From SZUA-521 sp041738285 (GTDB lineage Bacteria > Pseudomonadota > Gammaproteobacteria > Pseudomonadales > Azotimanducaceae): a DNA stretch of 64,000 nucleotides. Position numbers and translations under genes: made by a program. This document shows positions 25,640 to 36,269 of the stretch, one piece after another (position 1 is the first letter of the stretch; every line of letters begins with the position of its first letter). The stretch covers positions 1 to 64,000 of the forward strand of contig JBGSQB010000150.1 of the NCBI GenBank assembly GCA_041738285.1. Direction: 5' to 3'. The notes under the pieces were generated by a model. That model searched no databases and had not been told where the DNA came from. It saw only the letters and a list, made by a program, of their open reading frames with translations.

Positions 25640-26617
25640 TCAGTACGACTCGATCAAATCGAACAAATGGCTGGTGACCTTCGGCATCTGCGCAACGGGC
25701 GTGCGACCGCATCGCACCACAATCATGTCCTTTTCCGGCGCGATCAGGATGCGCTGACCATCGTATCCGCCGGCGTAGAACCAGGGCTTGCCAGGCACCA
25801 GCCACCAGTGCGCGCCATAGGCTTGGTCCTTGTCTTCGTAGGTCTTGCTGCGCGCGTGCGCGGCCCAACCGACGGGCAACACCTGCTGCTCCCCCCAACG
25901 ACCGTCGTTCAGGTAGAGCAGCCCGAAGCGAGCGAAGTCCTGGGGCGTCGCCAAGCAGTACGATGATCCAACGAACGTCCCGGATGTATCGAACTTCGGC
26001 AGCACCGATGTCATGCCGATCGGCTCGAACAGGCGCTCACGCATGAACTCGAGCATGCCCGTCGCACCGCCACCGATCGCATCACGTAGTATTCGACAGA
26101 TGATGTTGGTCGTGCCGCTGGAGTAGGACCAGAACGTGCCCGGGTCATGTAGCAGCGGCATCGATGCCGCAAACGCACCCATGTCGTGCCGACCGTTGAA
26201 TGTGAGCATGGCGATGACATCCGACGCCTCACCGTCGACATAGTCCTCGCGGAAGGCAAGTCCGCTCGACATGCGGAGCAACTGTTCGAGCGTAATGACG
26301 CGACGCGCATCACTCGATGATTGCCATTCAGGCACGGCGGCCGGCGCATGCGGATCGAGCCTGCCATCGCCGACCAGAATACCGACCAGCGCGTGGCTAA
26401 TGCTCTTGGCCATGGACCAGGAATACTGCAGATAGAACGCGTTCGCGCCATAGCCATAGCGCTCATGGACGATCGCGCCATCTTTCACTACCAGCAAGGC
26501 ATAGGTGAAGCCTTCCTCACCGACCAGCTCGAACTGGGCATTCGCTGCAGCCTGGAAGCGAGCCGTATCCGACGGCTGCGCCTGCGCCCGGCCCCATTGA
26601 TGGGTAGGAAACTTCAT
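25640..26617 (-). CDS. beta-lactamase-fold serine hydrolase (NylB/esterase-like)
   Basis: A 325-residue serine hydrolase of the penicillin-binding-protein fold. The nucleophile motif SMAKS (near 76) gives S-x-x-K, YSSGTTN near 158 supplies the tyrosine of the Y-x-N position (third residue Ser instead of Asn), and AGGYDGQ near 281 stands at the KTG position, as in 6-aminohexanoate-dimer hydrolases. Such proteins are esterases or amidases. ATG 26617 overlaps the stop of the upstream alpha-hydroxyacid oxidase (ATGA). No signal peptide, so it is cytoplasmic. Confidence 0.82.
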   Translation of the reverse strand: MKFPTHQWGRAQAQPSDTARFQAAANAQFELVGEEGFTYALLVVKDGAIVHERYGYGANAFYLQYSWSMAKSISHALVGILVGDGRLDPHAPAAVPEWQSSSDARRVITLEQLLRMSSGLAFREDYVDGEASDVIAMLTFNGRHDMGAFAASMPLLHDPGTFWSYSSGTTNIICRILRDAIGGGATGMLEFMRERLFEPIGMTSVLPKFDTSGTFVGSSYCLATPQDFARFGLLYLNDGRWGEQQVLPVGWAAHARSKTYEDKDQAYGAHWWLVPGKPWFYAGGYDGQRILIAPEKDMIVVRCGRTPVAQMPKVTSHLFDLIESY

Positions 26618-27756
26618 TTGCCACTCCACAAGATACCGCGGTCGACATCGCGAACGTCTCTCAGACCGCAGAACGCCATGGTGAGATCGAGTTCGTTGGC
26701 GATGAGTTCGAGACACTTGGTCACACCGGCTTGCCCCATTGCACCGAGGCCATACAGAAACGCACGACCGATCATCGTGCCGCGCGCACCCAAGGCAAGC
26801 GCCTTGATCACGTCCTGGCCACTGCGGATGCCACCGTCCATCCACACCTCAATGCGACTTCCGACAGCGGCGACGATTGCCGGCAACGCTTCGATCGATG
26901 ATGGCGCGCCATCGAGTTGCCGACCGCCATGGTTAGAGACGATCAGCGCATCGGCGCCACTGTCCGCCGCCCGGCGCGCGTCTTCGGCATCCATGATGCC
27001 TTTGAGGATCAGCGTGCCGCCCCAGCGCTCTTTGATCCAGGCCACATCATCCCAGTTGAGCGTCGGGTCGAGCTGTTCCGCAGACCAGCGCTGCAGCGAC
27101 GCAGAATCTTCCATGCCGTCGATGTGTCCGACCAGATTGCCGAAGTTGCGGCGAGTCGCGCCGAGCATGCCGAGTCCCCAGCGCACCTTGGTGAGGAGAT
27201 TGATGATGTTCCCGAGTGTGGGCTTGGGCGGCACGCCGAGTCCGTTCTTCAGGTCCTTGTGCCGCTGACCGAGTATCTGCAGGTCGAGGGTGAGCATGAG
27301 CGCAGAGCACTTCGCTGCCTTGGCCCGATCGATGAGACGCTCGATGAATGCGCGATCGCGCATGACGTACAACTGGAACCAGAACGGCTTCGAGGTCGCA
27401 GCGGCCACTTCCTCGATGGAACAGATGCTCATCGTCGACAGCGTGAACGGGACGCCGAACGCTTCCGCCGCACGCGCCGCGAGGATTTCACCATTGGCAT
27501 GCTGCAATCCGGTGAGCCCAGTTGGTGCCAGCGCAACCGGCATCGCAACCGGCTGGCCAACCATGGTCGACGCGATCGATCGATTGGTCATGTCGACGAG
27601 CACGCGCTGACGCAGTTTGATCAGTTCGAATATCCGCTCGTTGGCGCGATAGGTCGACTCTGACCAGGAGCCCGAGTCGACGTAGTCATAGAACATCCGC
27701 GGCGTGCGTCGGCGGTGCAGCGCGCGCAGATCTTCGATGCAGGTAATGACCGACAT
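26614..27756 (-). CDS. FMN-dependent alpha-hydroxyacid oxidase/dehydrogenase (LldD-like)
   Basis: A 380-residue TIM-barrel flavoenzyme. Recognisable are the YDYVDSGSWSE start, ALAPTGLTGLQH, WFQLYVMRD and the catalytic SNHGGRQLDG near 267 (active-site His and Arg), followed by the FMN phosphate loop DGGIRSGQDVIKALALGA. The reaction is oxidation of L-lactate, mandelate or another 2-hydroxyacid to the 2-oxoacid, with quinone, cytochrome or oxygen as acceptor. Together with the acyl-CoA ligase upstream it suggests handling of hydroxyacids from side-chain breakdown. Confidence 0.88.
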   Translation of the reverse strand: MSVITCIEDLRALHRRRTPRMFYDYVDSGSWSESTYRANERIFELIKLRQRVLVDMTNRSIASTMVGQPVAMPVALAPTGLTGLQHANGEILAARAAEAFGVPFTLSTMSICSIEEVAAATSKPFWFQLYVMRDRAFIERLIDRAKAAKCSALMLTLDLQILGQRHKDLKNGLGVPPKPTLGNIINLLTKVRWGLGMLGATRRNFGNLVGHIDGMEDSASLQRWSAEQLDPTLNWDDVAWIKERWGGTLILKGIMDAEDARRAADSGADALIVSNHGGRQLDGAPSSIEALPAIVAAVGSRIEVWMDGGIRSGQDVIKALALGARGTMIGRAFLYGLGAMGQAGVTKCLELIANELDLTMAFCGLRDVRDVDRGILWSGK

Positions 27757-27777
27757 GTCAGCCTCGCTCGGGGACGA

Positions 27778-29340
27778 TCAGGAAACCTGACGGTCCTTGC
27801 CCGCCCAGTAGGGTTTGCGCAGCTCGGTCTTCAGGATCTTTCCCGACGGGTTGCGCGGCAACGCGTCGATCCACGCTACCGACGTGGGGCACTTGTACTT
27901 CGCCAGTTGACCGCGGCAGAACTCGATCACGTCCTGTTCTGTCAGCGCCGGATCCTTGCGCACAATGATAGCCTTAGGGGTCTCGCCCCATCGCTCGCTC
28001 GGCACACCAATGACAGCCGCGTCCGCGATTGCGGGGTGCTTCATCAGCGCGTTCTCGATCTCGGCGGGGTAGATGTTCTCACCACCGGAGATGATCATGT
28101 CCTTCACGCGGTCATGGATGTACACATAGCCTTCGCGCAGGTACCCGGCGTCGCCCGTGCGCAGCCAGCCATCCGCGGTGATCGTTGACGCGGTCGCTTC
28201 CGGGTTCTTCCAGTAGCCTTTCATGTTCTGCCTGCCCTGCACCCAGATCTCTCCGACCGCGCCGTCGGCGCAATCAGTGAGCGACTCCGGGTCGACAATG
28301 CGCACGCGATTGGGTTCGACCGGCTTACCTGCCGAACGCAGCAGATGTGCTCTCGGGCCACCGGGGTCGTGATCGTCCGCATGCAGGAGGCATACGCCGC
28401 CCGTGGTTTCCGTCAGGCCATATGCCTGATAGAAGCCGCAACCGAACACGTCGAGGGCACGCACCAGAACGCTCTCGGTAATGGGTGAGGCGCCGTAGAC
28501 GATCGCTTTCAGGGTGGAAAAATCGTGCTCCTCCACGCCAGGCACACCAAGCAGTACCTGCAACACCGCCGGTACGAACAGTGCGTGGGTCACGCCGTGT
28601 TCTGCGATGCACTTGAGGATGCTCGCAGGCTCGACGTCGCGCAGCAGCACCATCGCTGCGCCCTCGTGAGTACCAACCAGGCCCCAACCGCTACCGGCGA
28701 TGTGAAACAACGGCATGCAGACGAGATTGACAGCACTCGATGTGAATCCCAGCGATGCAAAGCCATCCCGCAGACAGCCGATGAAGTTCGCGTGGGTCAA
28801 TTCCACACCCTTCGGCAAGCCAGTGGTGCCCGATGTATAGAGTTGATAGCAGGTGTCTTGCTGCGCGCAGGGCGCGTTCGGATCCGTTGTCGGCGCACCC
28901 GCAATCCATTGTTCGTAGGATGGATATCCGGTTGTGCCGGGATCTCCGACCACCACGATCGTGCGCGCGTGACTGAGCTTCATTTTGGCGAGATGGCCCA
29001 GGAACTCTTCGCCGACGAGCAGCACTTTCGCTTCGCTGTTGTTGAGGATGTACTCCATCTCGGCGGCCGCGAGGCGCCAGTTCACGGCAACGGAGGCTGC
29101 GTTCAGCTTCGCGCTGCCAAAGAGGTACGTGAAGTACTCGGGGGCGTTCTTGTCGAGGTGGGCGACGCGGTCCTGGGCCACCACGCCCGCCGACGTCAGG
29201 CGAGCTGCAACCTGGTTCGATTCACGATCGAGTTGCGCGAAGGTCCAGGTGCGGCCGTCATGCAGGTAGTGCACCGCAAGATTGTCCGGCGTCTTTTGAG
29301 CGTAGTGCCGAACGATGTCTGCAAGGCTCTGGATCGCCAT
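27778..29340 (-). CDS. long-chain-type fatty acid-CoA ligase
   Basis: A 520-residue adenylate-forming ligase. P-loop YTSGTTGLPKGVELTHAN near 168, A5 QAYGLTETTG near 311, TGDAGYLREGYVYIHDRVKDMI near 395-416, and SGKILKTELR with the acyl-adenylate lysine near 507. Length and motif set fit FadD-like enzymes of medium/long-chain or cyclic acids. GGGAGG lies just upstream of the ATG. The gene precedes the alpha-hydroxyacid oxidase by 21 bp and continues the same-strand run from PhzF, so it probably belongs to one operon of acid activation and oxidation. Confidence 0.88.
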   Translation of the reverse strand: MAIQSLADIVRHYAQKTPDNLAVHYLHDGRTWTFAQLDRESNQVAARLTSAGVVAQDRVAHLDKNAPEYFTYLFGSAKLNAASVAVNWRLAAAEMEYILNNSEAKVLLVGEEFLGHLAKMKLSHARTIVVVGDPGTTGYPSYEQWIAGAPTTDPNAPCAQQDTCYQLYTSGTTGLPKGVELTHANFIGCLRDGFASLGFTSSAVNLVCMPLFHIAGSGWGLVGTHEGAAMVLLRDVEPASILKCIAEHGVTHALFVPAVLQVLLGVPGVEEHDFSTLKAIVYGASPITESVLVRALDVFGCGFYQAYGLTETTGGVCLLHADDHDPGGPRAHLLRSAGKPVEPNRVRIVDPESLTDCADGAVGEIWVQGRQNMKGYWKNPEATASTITADGWLRTGDAGYLREGYVYIHDRVKDMIISGGENIYPAEIENALMKHPAIADAAVIGVPSERWGETPKAIIVRKDPALTEQDVIEFCRGQLAKYKCPTSVAWIDALPRNPSGKILKTELRKPYWAGKDRQVS

Positions 29341-29351
29341 CCGCCCTCCCC

Positions 29352-30182
29352 CTACGCCAATTCCCCCTCGGCCACCAAGCGTACCTTACCGCCGACGCGG
29401 TAGGTATCGACACCCACATCCAGGTACAGGCGTGAAGGTCGGTTGATCTCGAAGCCCTGTTCGACAATCGCGGTGAACGGCGCGCCGCTGAGTTCGCGCA
29501 GATAGCAGGCAAGCGCACTGTTGGCGCTGCCGGTGGCCGGATCTTCGCGCTGTCCGTTGGCGTCGAAGAACATGCGTGCAGCGTAGTGTGCGTCCTTGGA
29601 GTACGCCTGCGGCGTAAACAGGAATATCGCGCGCGCCGGCAGGCCCTCGCGCAGCAGCGCGGCGTTCACGCCAAGGTCGAGTCGCGCAGATTTCAGATCA
29701 CTCAATGTGCGCAGCGGCACGAACAGAAAGTCGGGGCCAAGTTTCAGGAACCGAGCCGGCCACGATGCGTGCAGCGCCTCGATGCCCAGCGAGAGCACCG
29801 CCGCGGCGCGTTCTGGCGCAAGCACGTCGCCGAGCGTTGCAATGGGAGGCGACATCCAACATGGTGCGTCGACATTGCCGAATGTCACCGTGACCGGACC
29901 GACGCCCAGATCAAGCGTGAATTGTGGATGCTGGCGGCCCAGCACCCAGGCCGTTCCGAGCGTGGGATGGCCGGCGAACGGCAACTCTTCGCCCGGCGTG
30001 AATATCCGCACGGTCGCGCGGTTCGCCGATTGGGCCGTGACGAACGTCGTCTCGGAGAAGTTGGTCTCGCGTGCAATGGCCTGCATCGTCGATGCATCCA
30101 GAGCCGCCGCATCCTGCACCACGGCAAGCTGGTTGCCCTCGTACTTCGCCTCGGCGAACACATCGACGATCGTCAACCGCAC
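29352..30182 (-). CDS. PhzF family isomerase/epimerase-like protein
   Basis: A 276-residue protein of the diaminopimelate-epimerase fold in two similar halves. The start TIVDVFAEAKYEGNQLAVV, the catalytic region ARETNFSETTFV (Glu near 45), EELPFAGHPTLGTA near 68 and REDPATGSANSALA near 215 are family landmarks. PhzF isomerises 2,3-dihydro-3-hydroxyanthranilate; most homologues have unknown substrates. GTG start with AAAGG upstream, 7 bp after pntB, which hints at co-transcription with the transhydrogenase genes. Confidence 0.87.
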   Translation of the reverse strand: MRLTIVDVFAEAKYEGNQLAVVQDAAALDASTMQAIARETNFSETTFVTAQSANRATVRIFTPGEELPFAGHPTLGTAWVLGRQHPQFTLDLGVGPVTVTFGNVDAPCWMSPPIATLGDVLAPERAAAVLSLGIEALHASWPARFLKLGPDFLFVPLRTLSDLKSARLDLGVNAALLREGLPARAIFLFTPQAYSKDAHYAARMFFDANGQREDPATGSANSALACYLRELSGAPFTAIVEQGFEINRPSRLYLDVGVDTYRVGGKVRLVAEGELA

Positions 30183-30189
30183 GGCGGCG

Positions 30190-31547
<1,358 letters not shown>

Positions 31548-31551
<4 letters not shown>

Positions 31552-31841
31552 TTCGAACCCCCGGTGTCCTTCTTCTTGAACATACCGAGCATGCGATCAG
31601 TGACCATGTAGCCACCCACGACGTTGATCATCGCGAGTGCCACCGCGAACGCGCCCAGCCAGCTGGCAACGGCGCCCTGGCCCGCACCCGCGGACAACAG
31701 CGCGCCAACCACCGTAATGCCGGAAATGGCATTCGCACCCGACATGAGCGGCGTGTGCAGCGTGGCTGGCACCTTCGAGATCAACTCGAAGCCGAGGAAG
31801 ATCGAGAGAATGAGCACAAACGTGAGATAGACCGCTTCCAC
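31548..31841 (-). CDS. pntAB: NAD(P) transhydrogenase subunit alpha part 2
   Basis: A 97-residue membrane protein with three helices (about residues 2-18, 35-50 and 57-80), carrying the typical TPLMSGANAISGI stretch near residue 31. It is the membrane half of the alpha subunit, split from the NAD-binding half as in alphaproteobacterial-type three-gene pnt operons. GTG start, GGAGG ribosome binding site six bases ahead. It overlaps pntB by 4 bp and lies 9 bp after pntAA. Confidence 0.92.
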
Positions 31842-31850
31842 GATTCCTCC

Positions 31851-32975
31851 TTAGAGCTTCTTGATGACTTCATTGACGATGGCGCCGTCGCGGGTGATGA
31901 CGCATCCCTTGACGATGTCATCCTCCGGATCGAGATCGAGCGTCTTCGTCTCTTTGTCCCAGAATTCATCGAGCAGGTTGACGATGTTGTTGCCGTACAT
32001 GTCGCTCGCATTGCGCGCGACCTGCGAGGGCAGATTGCCGAGCCCGATCACGATGACGCCGTTGATGACGACAACTTCGTTGAGGACGGAGCCTTCCACA
32101 TTGCCCCCAGTCTCGGTGGCCATGTCGACGACGACACTGCCGGGGCGCATCGCTTCGACCATGTCGCGCGACACGATGCGCGGTGCCGGGCGGCCGAATA
32201 CCTGGGCGGTCGTGATCACGACATCGGAACCCGCGATGACCTTCTTCATCCCTTGCCGCTGCATTTCCAGCTGCTCGGGCGTCAGTTCCCTGGCGTAACC
32301 CTGGGCAGTCTGACCGGTGTCGCCAAGATCGATCTCGACGAATTTGGCCCCGAGCGATTGCACCTGCTCGGCCACGACCGGCCGGGTATCGAATGCTTCG
32401 ACGCGCGCGCCCAGGCGCTTGGCGGTCGCGATTGCCTGCAGCCCTGCAACGCCAGCGCCGATCACGAACACTTTGGCCGGCGGGATGGTGCCTGCAGGGG
32501 TCATCATCATCGGGAATATCTTGGGTGAGTGCTGGGCCGCGAGCACCACCGTGACGTAACCCGCCAGGTTTGCCTGGGAGGACAGCGCATCCATCTTCTG
32601 CGCCCGCGTGGTACGTGGAATCATCTCCATGGAGATGCCGGTGACATTCTGTTGCGCGAGTTGAGCGACCAGCGCCTTTTCATTGAACGGGTCGAGAAAG
32701 CTCACGTGCACGGTCTTCGGTTTGATCGCGCCAAGTTCCTCGGCGGAGGGTTTGCGCACCCGAGCGATGACATCGGATGCGAGCACCCGGGTCCGGTCGG
32801 CTTCCACGGTGGCACCCGCTTCCGAATACTCGGCGTCGGTGATGCTGGCACCGGCACCGAGCCCTGATTCGACGACGACATCGAAGCCGAGCGTCTTCAG
32901 TTTCTTCACATTGGCGGGTACGAGCGCTGCTCGCAGTTCGCCCGGCCAGGTCTCCTTAGGCACGCCGATGAGCAT
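31851..32975 (-). CDS. pntAA: NAD(P) transhydrogenase subunit alpha part 1
   Basis: A 374-residue soluble subunit with the alanine-dehydrogenase-like NAD-binding fold: IGVPKETWPGELRAALVP at the start, QSNLAGYVTV-type region SSQANLAGYV near 128, the Rossmann VFVIGAGVAGLQAIATAKRLGARVEAFD near 170, and RPAPRIVSRDMVEAMRPGSVVVDMA near 250. ATG 32975 is chosen because AAGAGG is placed nine bases before it; the other ATG, at 32984, would sit on the ribosome binding site. Confidence 0.92.
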   Translation of the reverse strand: MLIGVPKETWPGELRAALVPANVKKLKTLGFDVVVESGLGAGASITDAEYSEAGATVEADRTRVLASDVIARVRKPSAEELGAIKPKTVHVSFLDPFNEKALVAQLAQQNVTGISMEMIPRTTRAQKMDALSSQANLAGYVTVVLAAQHSPKIFPMMMTPAGTIPPAKVFVIGAGVAGLQAIATAKRLGARVEAFDTRPVVAEQVQSLGAKFVEIDLGDTGQTAQGYARELTPEQLEMQRQGMKKVIAGSDVVITTAQVFGRPAPRIVSRDMVEAMRPGSVVVDMATETGGNVEGSVLNEVVVINGVIVIGLGNLPSQVARNASDMYGNNIVNLLDEFWDKETKTLDLDPEDDIVKGCVITRDGAIVNEVIKKL

Positions 32976-33108
32976 CTCGACCATCCTCTTTGATGTGTTC
33001 CGCCCCCACATACAGGCGCAAATTGCGGTCCTGTACCCCGTTCTGCGCCCGTATTGTTTTCATCCGGTACGCGGTCATGCTGCTCGGAAACCTCCGGGCA
33101 TGAGGCGC

Positions 33109-33167
33109 GCAAGGCTAGCGAATCGAATGGGGCAACACAATCCTCGAGATACGAGGACGCGCCTTGC
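33109..33167. other. nested inverted repeats in the divergent pnt/TRAP gap
   Basis: The 254-bp gap between the divergent pntAA and TRAP genes contains nested inverted repeats: GCAAGGC at 33109-33115 pairs with GCCTTGC at 33161-33167, and inside this CCTCG at 33142-33146 pairs with CGAGG at 33152-33156. This could be a structured leader or an operator pair. No known riboswitch class was recognised and no strong promoter was picked out. The rest of the gap holds nothing I can name. Confidence 0.3.
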
Positions 33168-33229
33168 AACCCCACCGGGGGCTTCCCACAATCCAAGCGC
33201 TCCCCAACATCCAGCACACAGGTAGCACC

Positions 33230-34342
33230 ATGCCACGGCCAGCCCTGAGTCAACGGGCCGCCCTCGTCGCCGTCACGGTGGCGTTCGCGACCGGACTGAT
33301 CGCGAGTCTCGCCGTCCGTCCACCGGGCGGCGGAACTGCGGTCGAGGTGCAAGCCGGCAGCGAAGCACGCATCAGGTGGCGCGTGCCGGTGGCGTTCGGC
33401 ACCAACCTCAAAGCCCTGGGGGACAATGTCCTGTACGTCGCCGAGGCGGCACGCACGTCGAGCGCCGGGGCGGTGGAACTGATTCCCTACGAGCCCGGTG
33501 AGCTGGTACCGGCATTTTCCATCGTCGATGCCGTGCGCGATGCCAAGGTGCCCGCGGGCTACACCTGGCTCGGTTACGATCAGGGCAAGATCGCGGCGTC
33601 ACCCCTGATCTCCGCAGTGCCGTTCGGCATGGAACCATGGGAGTTCACCGCATGGTGGTATGAGGCCGGTGGCCGCGGCCTCGCGGAGGAGATCTACCAC
33701 GACTACGGCATCCACCCCATTCTGTGCGGCATTATCGGTCCCGAAACTGCTGGTTGGTTCAGAAAACCCATCGAACAGGCAAGCGACCTGGCAGGGTTGA
33801 AGATCCGCTTCGCCGGACTCGGCGGCGAAGTGCTCGAACGGATGGGCGCCTCCGTCACGATGCTGCCGGGCGGCGAGATCTTCCAGGCGCTGGAAAAAGG
33901 TGCAATCGACGCCACCGAGTACTCACTGCCCGTAGTCGATGAATCGCTCGGCTTCGATCGAGTAGCGCCCTTCAACTATTTTCCAGGCTGGCACCAGACC
34001 TTCACCGCGTTCCATCTGGCCGTCAATCTTTCACGCTGGCGGTCACTCGCACCCGCTGACCGGGCATTGCTGGACACCGTCTGCACCGCCGGGGTCGCGC
34101 GCAATCTCGCGCGCGGCGAAGCCTTGCAGGGACCGGTGCTCGCGGGCTTTCGTGACAAAGGCGTGGCGACGCGCACAATCCCGTTGCCACTGATCGCCGA
34201 ACTGCGCCGGGTTACCGACGAAGTGCTCGAAAGCGAAGCGGCCCGCGACGCCGATTTCAGCCGCGTGCTCGAGTCGCAGCGACGTTTTCGCGCCGACTAC
34301 GCGCTGTGGAAGCGCCTTGCGTATTTGCCGCGGGATTTCTGA
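33230..34342 (+). CDS. TRAP transporter substrate-binding protein (DctP family)
   Basis: A 370-residue periplasmic binding protein. The N-terminus (ALSQRAALVAVTVAFATGLIASLAV) acts as signal or anchor, and the body starts RIRWRVPVAFGTNLKALGDNV. Motifs of DctP proteins are seen: GPETAGWFRKPIEQASDLAGLKIRFAGLGGEVLERMGASVTMLPGGEIFQALEKGAIDATEY near 177-240, containing the arginine that holds a carboxylate. It belongs to the branch binding 2-oxoacids or similar acids. First gene of a three-gene TRAP system; its stop overlaps the small permease start. Confidence 0.87.
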   Translation: MPRPALSQRAALVAVTVAFATGLIASLAVRPPGGGTAVEVQAGSEARIRWRVPVAFGTNLKALGDNVLYVAEAARTSSAGAVELIPYEPGELVPAFSIVDAVRDAKVPAGYTWLGYDQGKIAASPLISAVPFGMEPWEFTAWWYEAGGRGLAEEIYHDYGIHPILCGIIGPETAGWFRKPIEQASDLAGLKIRFAGLGGEVLERMGASVTMLPGGEIFQALEKGAIDATEYSLPVVDESLGFDRVAPFNYFPGWHQTFTAFHLAVNLSRWRSLAPADRALLDTVCTAGVARNLARGEALQGPVLAGFRDKGVATRTIPLPLIAELRRVTDEVLESEAARDADFSRVLESQRRFRADYALWKRLAYLPRDF

Positions 34343-34860
34343 TGCTGCCACCCACCCGGTTTTCCCGCGCTGTGGAGCGGGTTCTGCACCGCTTCGACGA
34401 CGCACTCAGCTGGATCTGGATGGTGTTGCTCGCGGTCATCGTGCTCAACGTCGTAATGCGTTATGCGTTCGGTCAGGGCCGCATCGAGTTCGAAGAAATC
34501 CAGTGGCACCTCTATGCAACCGGCATGCTGCTCGGGCTCGCTGCGTGCTACGTCGATGACGCGCACGTGCGGGTGGATGTGTTGCAGGAGCGATTCTCGC
34601 CGCGCACCCGCGCCTGGATCGAACTGTACGGCACGCTGCTGCTGCTGATGCCGTTCATCGCTCTCATGCTCATTTTCTCCGTGCCGTTCGTGATTCACAG
34701 CTTCGTCACCGGCGAAGTCTCGGTGGCACCGGGCGGCTTGCCGATGCGATGGCTCATCAAGGCGATGCTGCCGCTCGGGTTCCTGCTGCTGCTCATTGCC
34801 GCCATGGCGCGGCTGACGCGGGTGTGGGCGTTCCTGTTCGGGACTCGTGATGCCGGTTAA
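34342..34860 (+). CDS. TRAP transporter small permease (DctQ family)
   Basis: A 172-residue membrane protein with four helices (about residues 23-45, 55-75, 94-116 and 135-155). The motif FEEIQWHLYATGMLLG (near residue 48) is the typical small-subunit signature. ATG overlaps the preceding stop by one base (TGATG) and its own end overlaps the large permease by 11 bp. Works with the large subunit in sodium-coupled uptake of a carboxylate delivered by the binding protein. Confidence 0.87.
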   Translation: MLPPTRFSRAVERVLHRFDDALSWIWMVLLAVIVLNVVMRYAFGQGRIEFEEIQWHLYATGMLLGLAACYVDDAHVRVDVLQERFSPRTRAWIELYGTLLLLMPFIALMLIFSVPFVIHSFVTGEVSVAPGGLPMRWLIKAMLPLGFLLLLIAAMARLTRVWAFLFGTRDAG

Positions 34861-36214
34861 CGAACTGCTCGCCATCGGCATGTTCGTGGCCTTCATCGGC
34901 CTCGTGTTCACGGGCTTTCCGGTCGCGTGGGTGCTCGGCGGCCTGGCAGTTGCGTTCTCGGCGTTTGCCATCATCCTCGATGCGGACTTCCTCACACGGA
35001 TTGGCGTCGACTGGGCCTACACATCGTTGTCTGTCGAGCGCACCTGGAACGTGATGGAGAACTGGGTGATGGTGGCACTGCCCATGTTCATCTTCATGGG
35101 CGTGCTGCTCGACCGCTCCGGCATTGCCACCGACCTGATGACGAGCTTTTCCCGCCTGTTCGGCCGGGTTCGCGGCGGGCTCGCCGTTGCGGTCACCCTG
35201 ATCGGCGTCCTGCTGGCGGCAACCACCGGCATCATCGGTGCGTCGGTCGTGCTGCTCGCCATGCTCGGCCTGCCGGTCATGCTCGGTCAGGGCTACAGCC
35301 CGCGCCTGGCTGCTGGAACCGTGTGCGCCGTGGGCACACTGGGCATTCTAATTCCCCCTTCCATCATGCTGGTGCTCATGGCGGATCGGATGGCAATGCC
35401 GGTGGGCGATCTGTTTCTGGGTGCGTTGTTCCCGGGCCTGCTGCTGGGCGTGCTGTACGTCGCGTATCTGCTGCTCGTGGGTGTCTTGAGCCCGGCGTCA
35501 GCACCCGCAGTGCCGCGAACGGAGAGCAACGATAGCGGATTGCAAACAGCGCTCCTGCTGCTCAAGGCGATACTGCCGCCCGCTGCGCTCATACTGGCGG
35601 TGCTCGGTTCGATTTTCTTTGGATTGGCAACGCCAACGGAGGCTGCCGGGGTCGGCGCATTTGGCGCCCTGCTGCTCGCGCTGATGCACCGCAAGTTGAG
35701 CGGCCCCACCCTGCGCGATGCGCTCAAGGAAACGACCCGCACCACCGCATTCATTTTCGCAATATTGATCGGCGCCACCGCCTACTCGCTGGTGCTGCGC
35801 GGGCTTGGCGGTGACGAACTGATCGAGCAAGCATTGCTCGGCCTGCCATTCGGGCCGACCGGCATCGTAGTGAGCATCCTCGCGTTCACGTTCCTGCTCG
35901 GCTTCTTCCTCGACTGGATCGAATTGACACTGATCGTGCTCCCGCTCGTATCACCCGTCGTCACTGCTCTGGGATTTGATCCTGTCTGGTTCACCGTGAT
36001 GTTCGCGGTGTGTCTGCAGACGAGCTTCCTGACGCCACCGGTCGGCTTTGCGATTTTCTATCTCAAGGGCGTTGCGCCGCCGCAGATCGACACTGCAACG
36101 ATCTATCGCGGCGTCGTGCCATTCGTGCTGCTGCAGCTGTTGGGTCTCGCGCTCGTCTTTTACTTTGCCGAACTCGTCACCTGGCTGCCCGGCCAGGCCT
36201 ACGACCTGCGCTGA
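34850..36214 (+). CDS. TRAP transporter large permease (DctM family)
   Basis: A 454-residue membrane protein of about 12 helices. Family motifs: PMFIFMGVLLDRSGIATDL near 80, TGIIGASVVLLAMLGLPVML near 125, GTVCAVGTLGILIPPSIMLVL near 151-171 and FLTPPVGFAIFYLKGV near 392. It is the transmembrane channel of the TRAP importer. The start is the ATG at 34850; a GTG three bases upstream is also in frame. The downstream hotdog gene begins 55 bp later and may share the transcript. Confidence 0.88.
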   Translation: MPVNELLAIGMFVAFIGLVFTGFPVAWVLGGLAVAFSAFAIILDADFLTRIGVDWAYTSLSVERTWNVMENWVMVALPMFIFMGVLLDRSGIATDLMTSFSRLFGRVRGGLAVAVTLIGVLLAATTGIIGASVVLLAMLGLPVMLGQGYSPRLAAGTVCAVGTLGILIPPSIMLVLMADRMAMPVGDLFLGALFPGLLLGVLYVAYLLLVGVLSPASAPAVPRTESNDSGLQTALLLLKAILPPAALILAVLGSIFFGLATPTEAAGVGAFGALLLALMHRKLSGPTLRDALKETTRTTAFIFAILIGATAYSLVLRGLGGDELIEQALLGLPFGPTGIVVSILAFTFLLGFFLDWIELTLIVLPLVSPVVTALGFDPVWFTVMFAVCLQTSFLTPPVGFAIFYLKGVAPPQIDTATIYRGVVPFVLLQLLGLALVFYFAELVTWLPGQAYDLR

Positions 36215-36269
36215 GTGTTCTAGCGCATCTTGCGGCAATATAGACCACACAGTTCACACGAGGCGGCCC

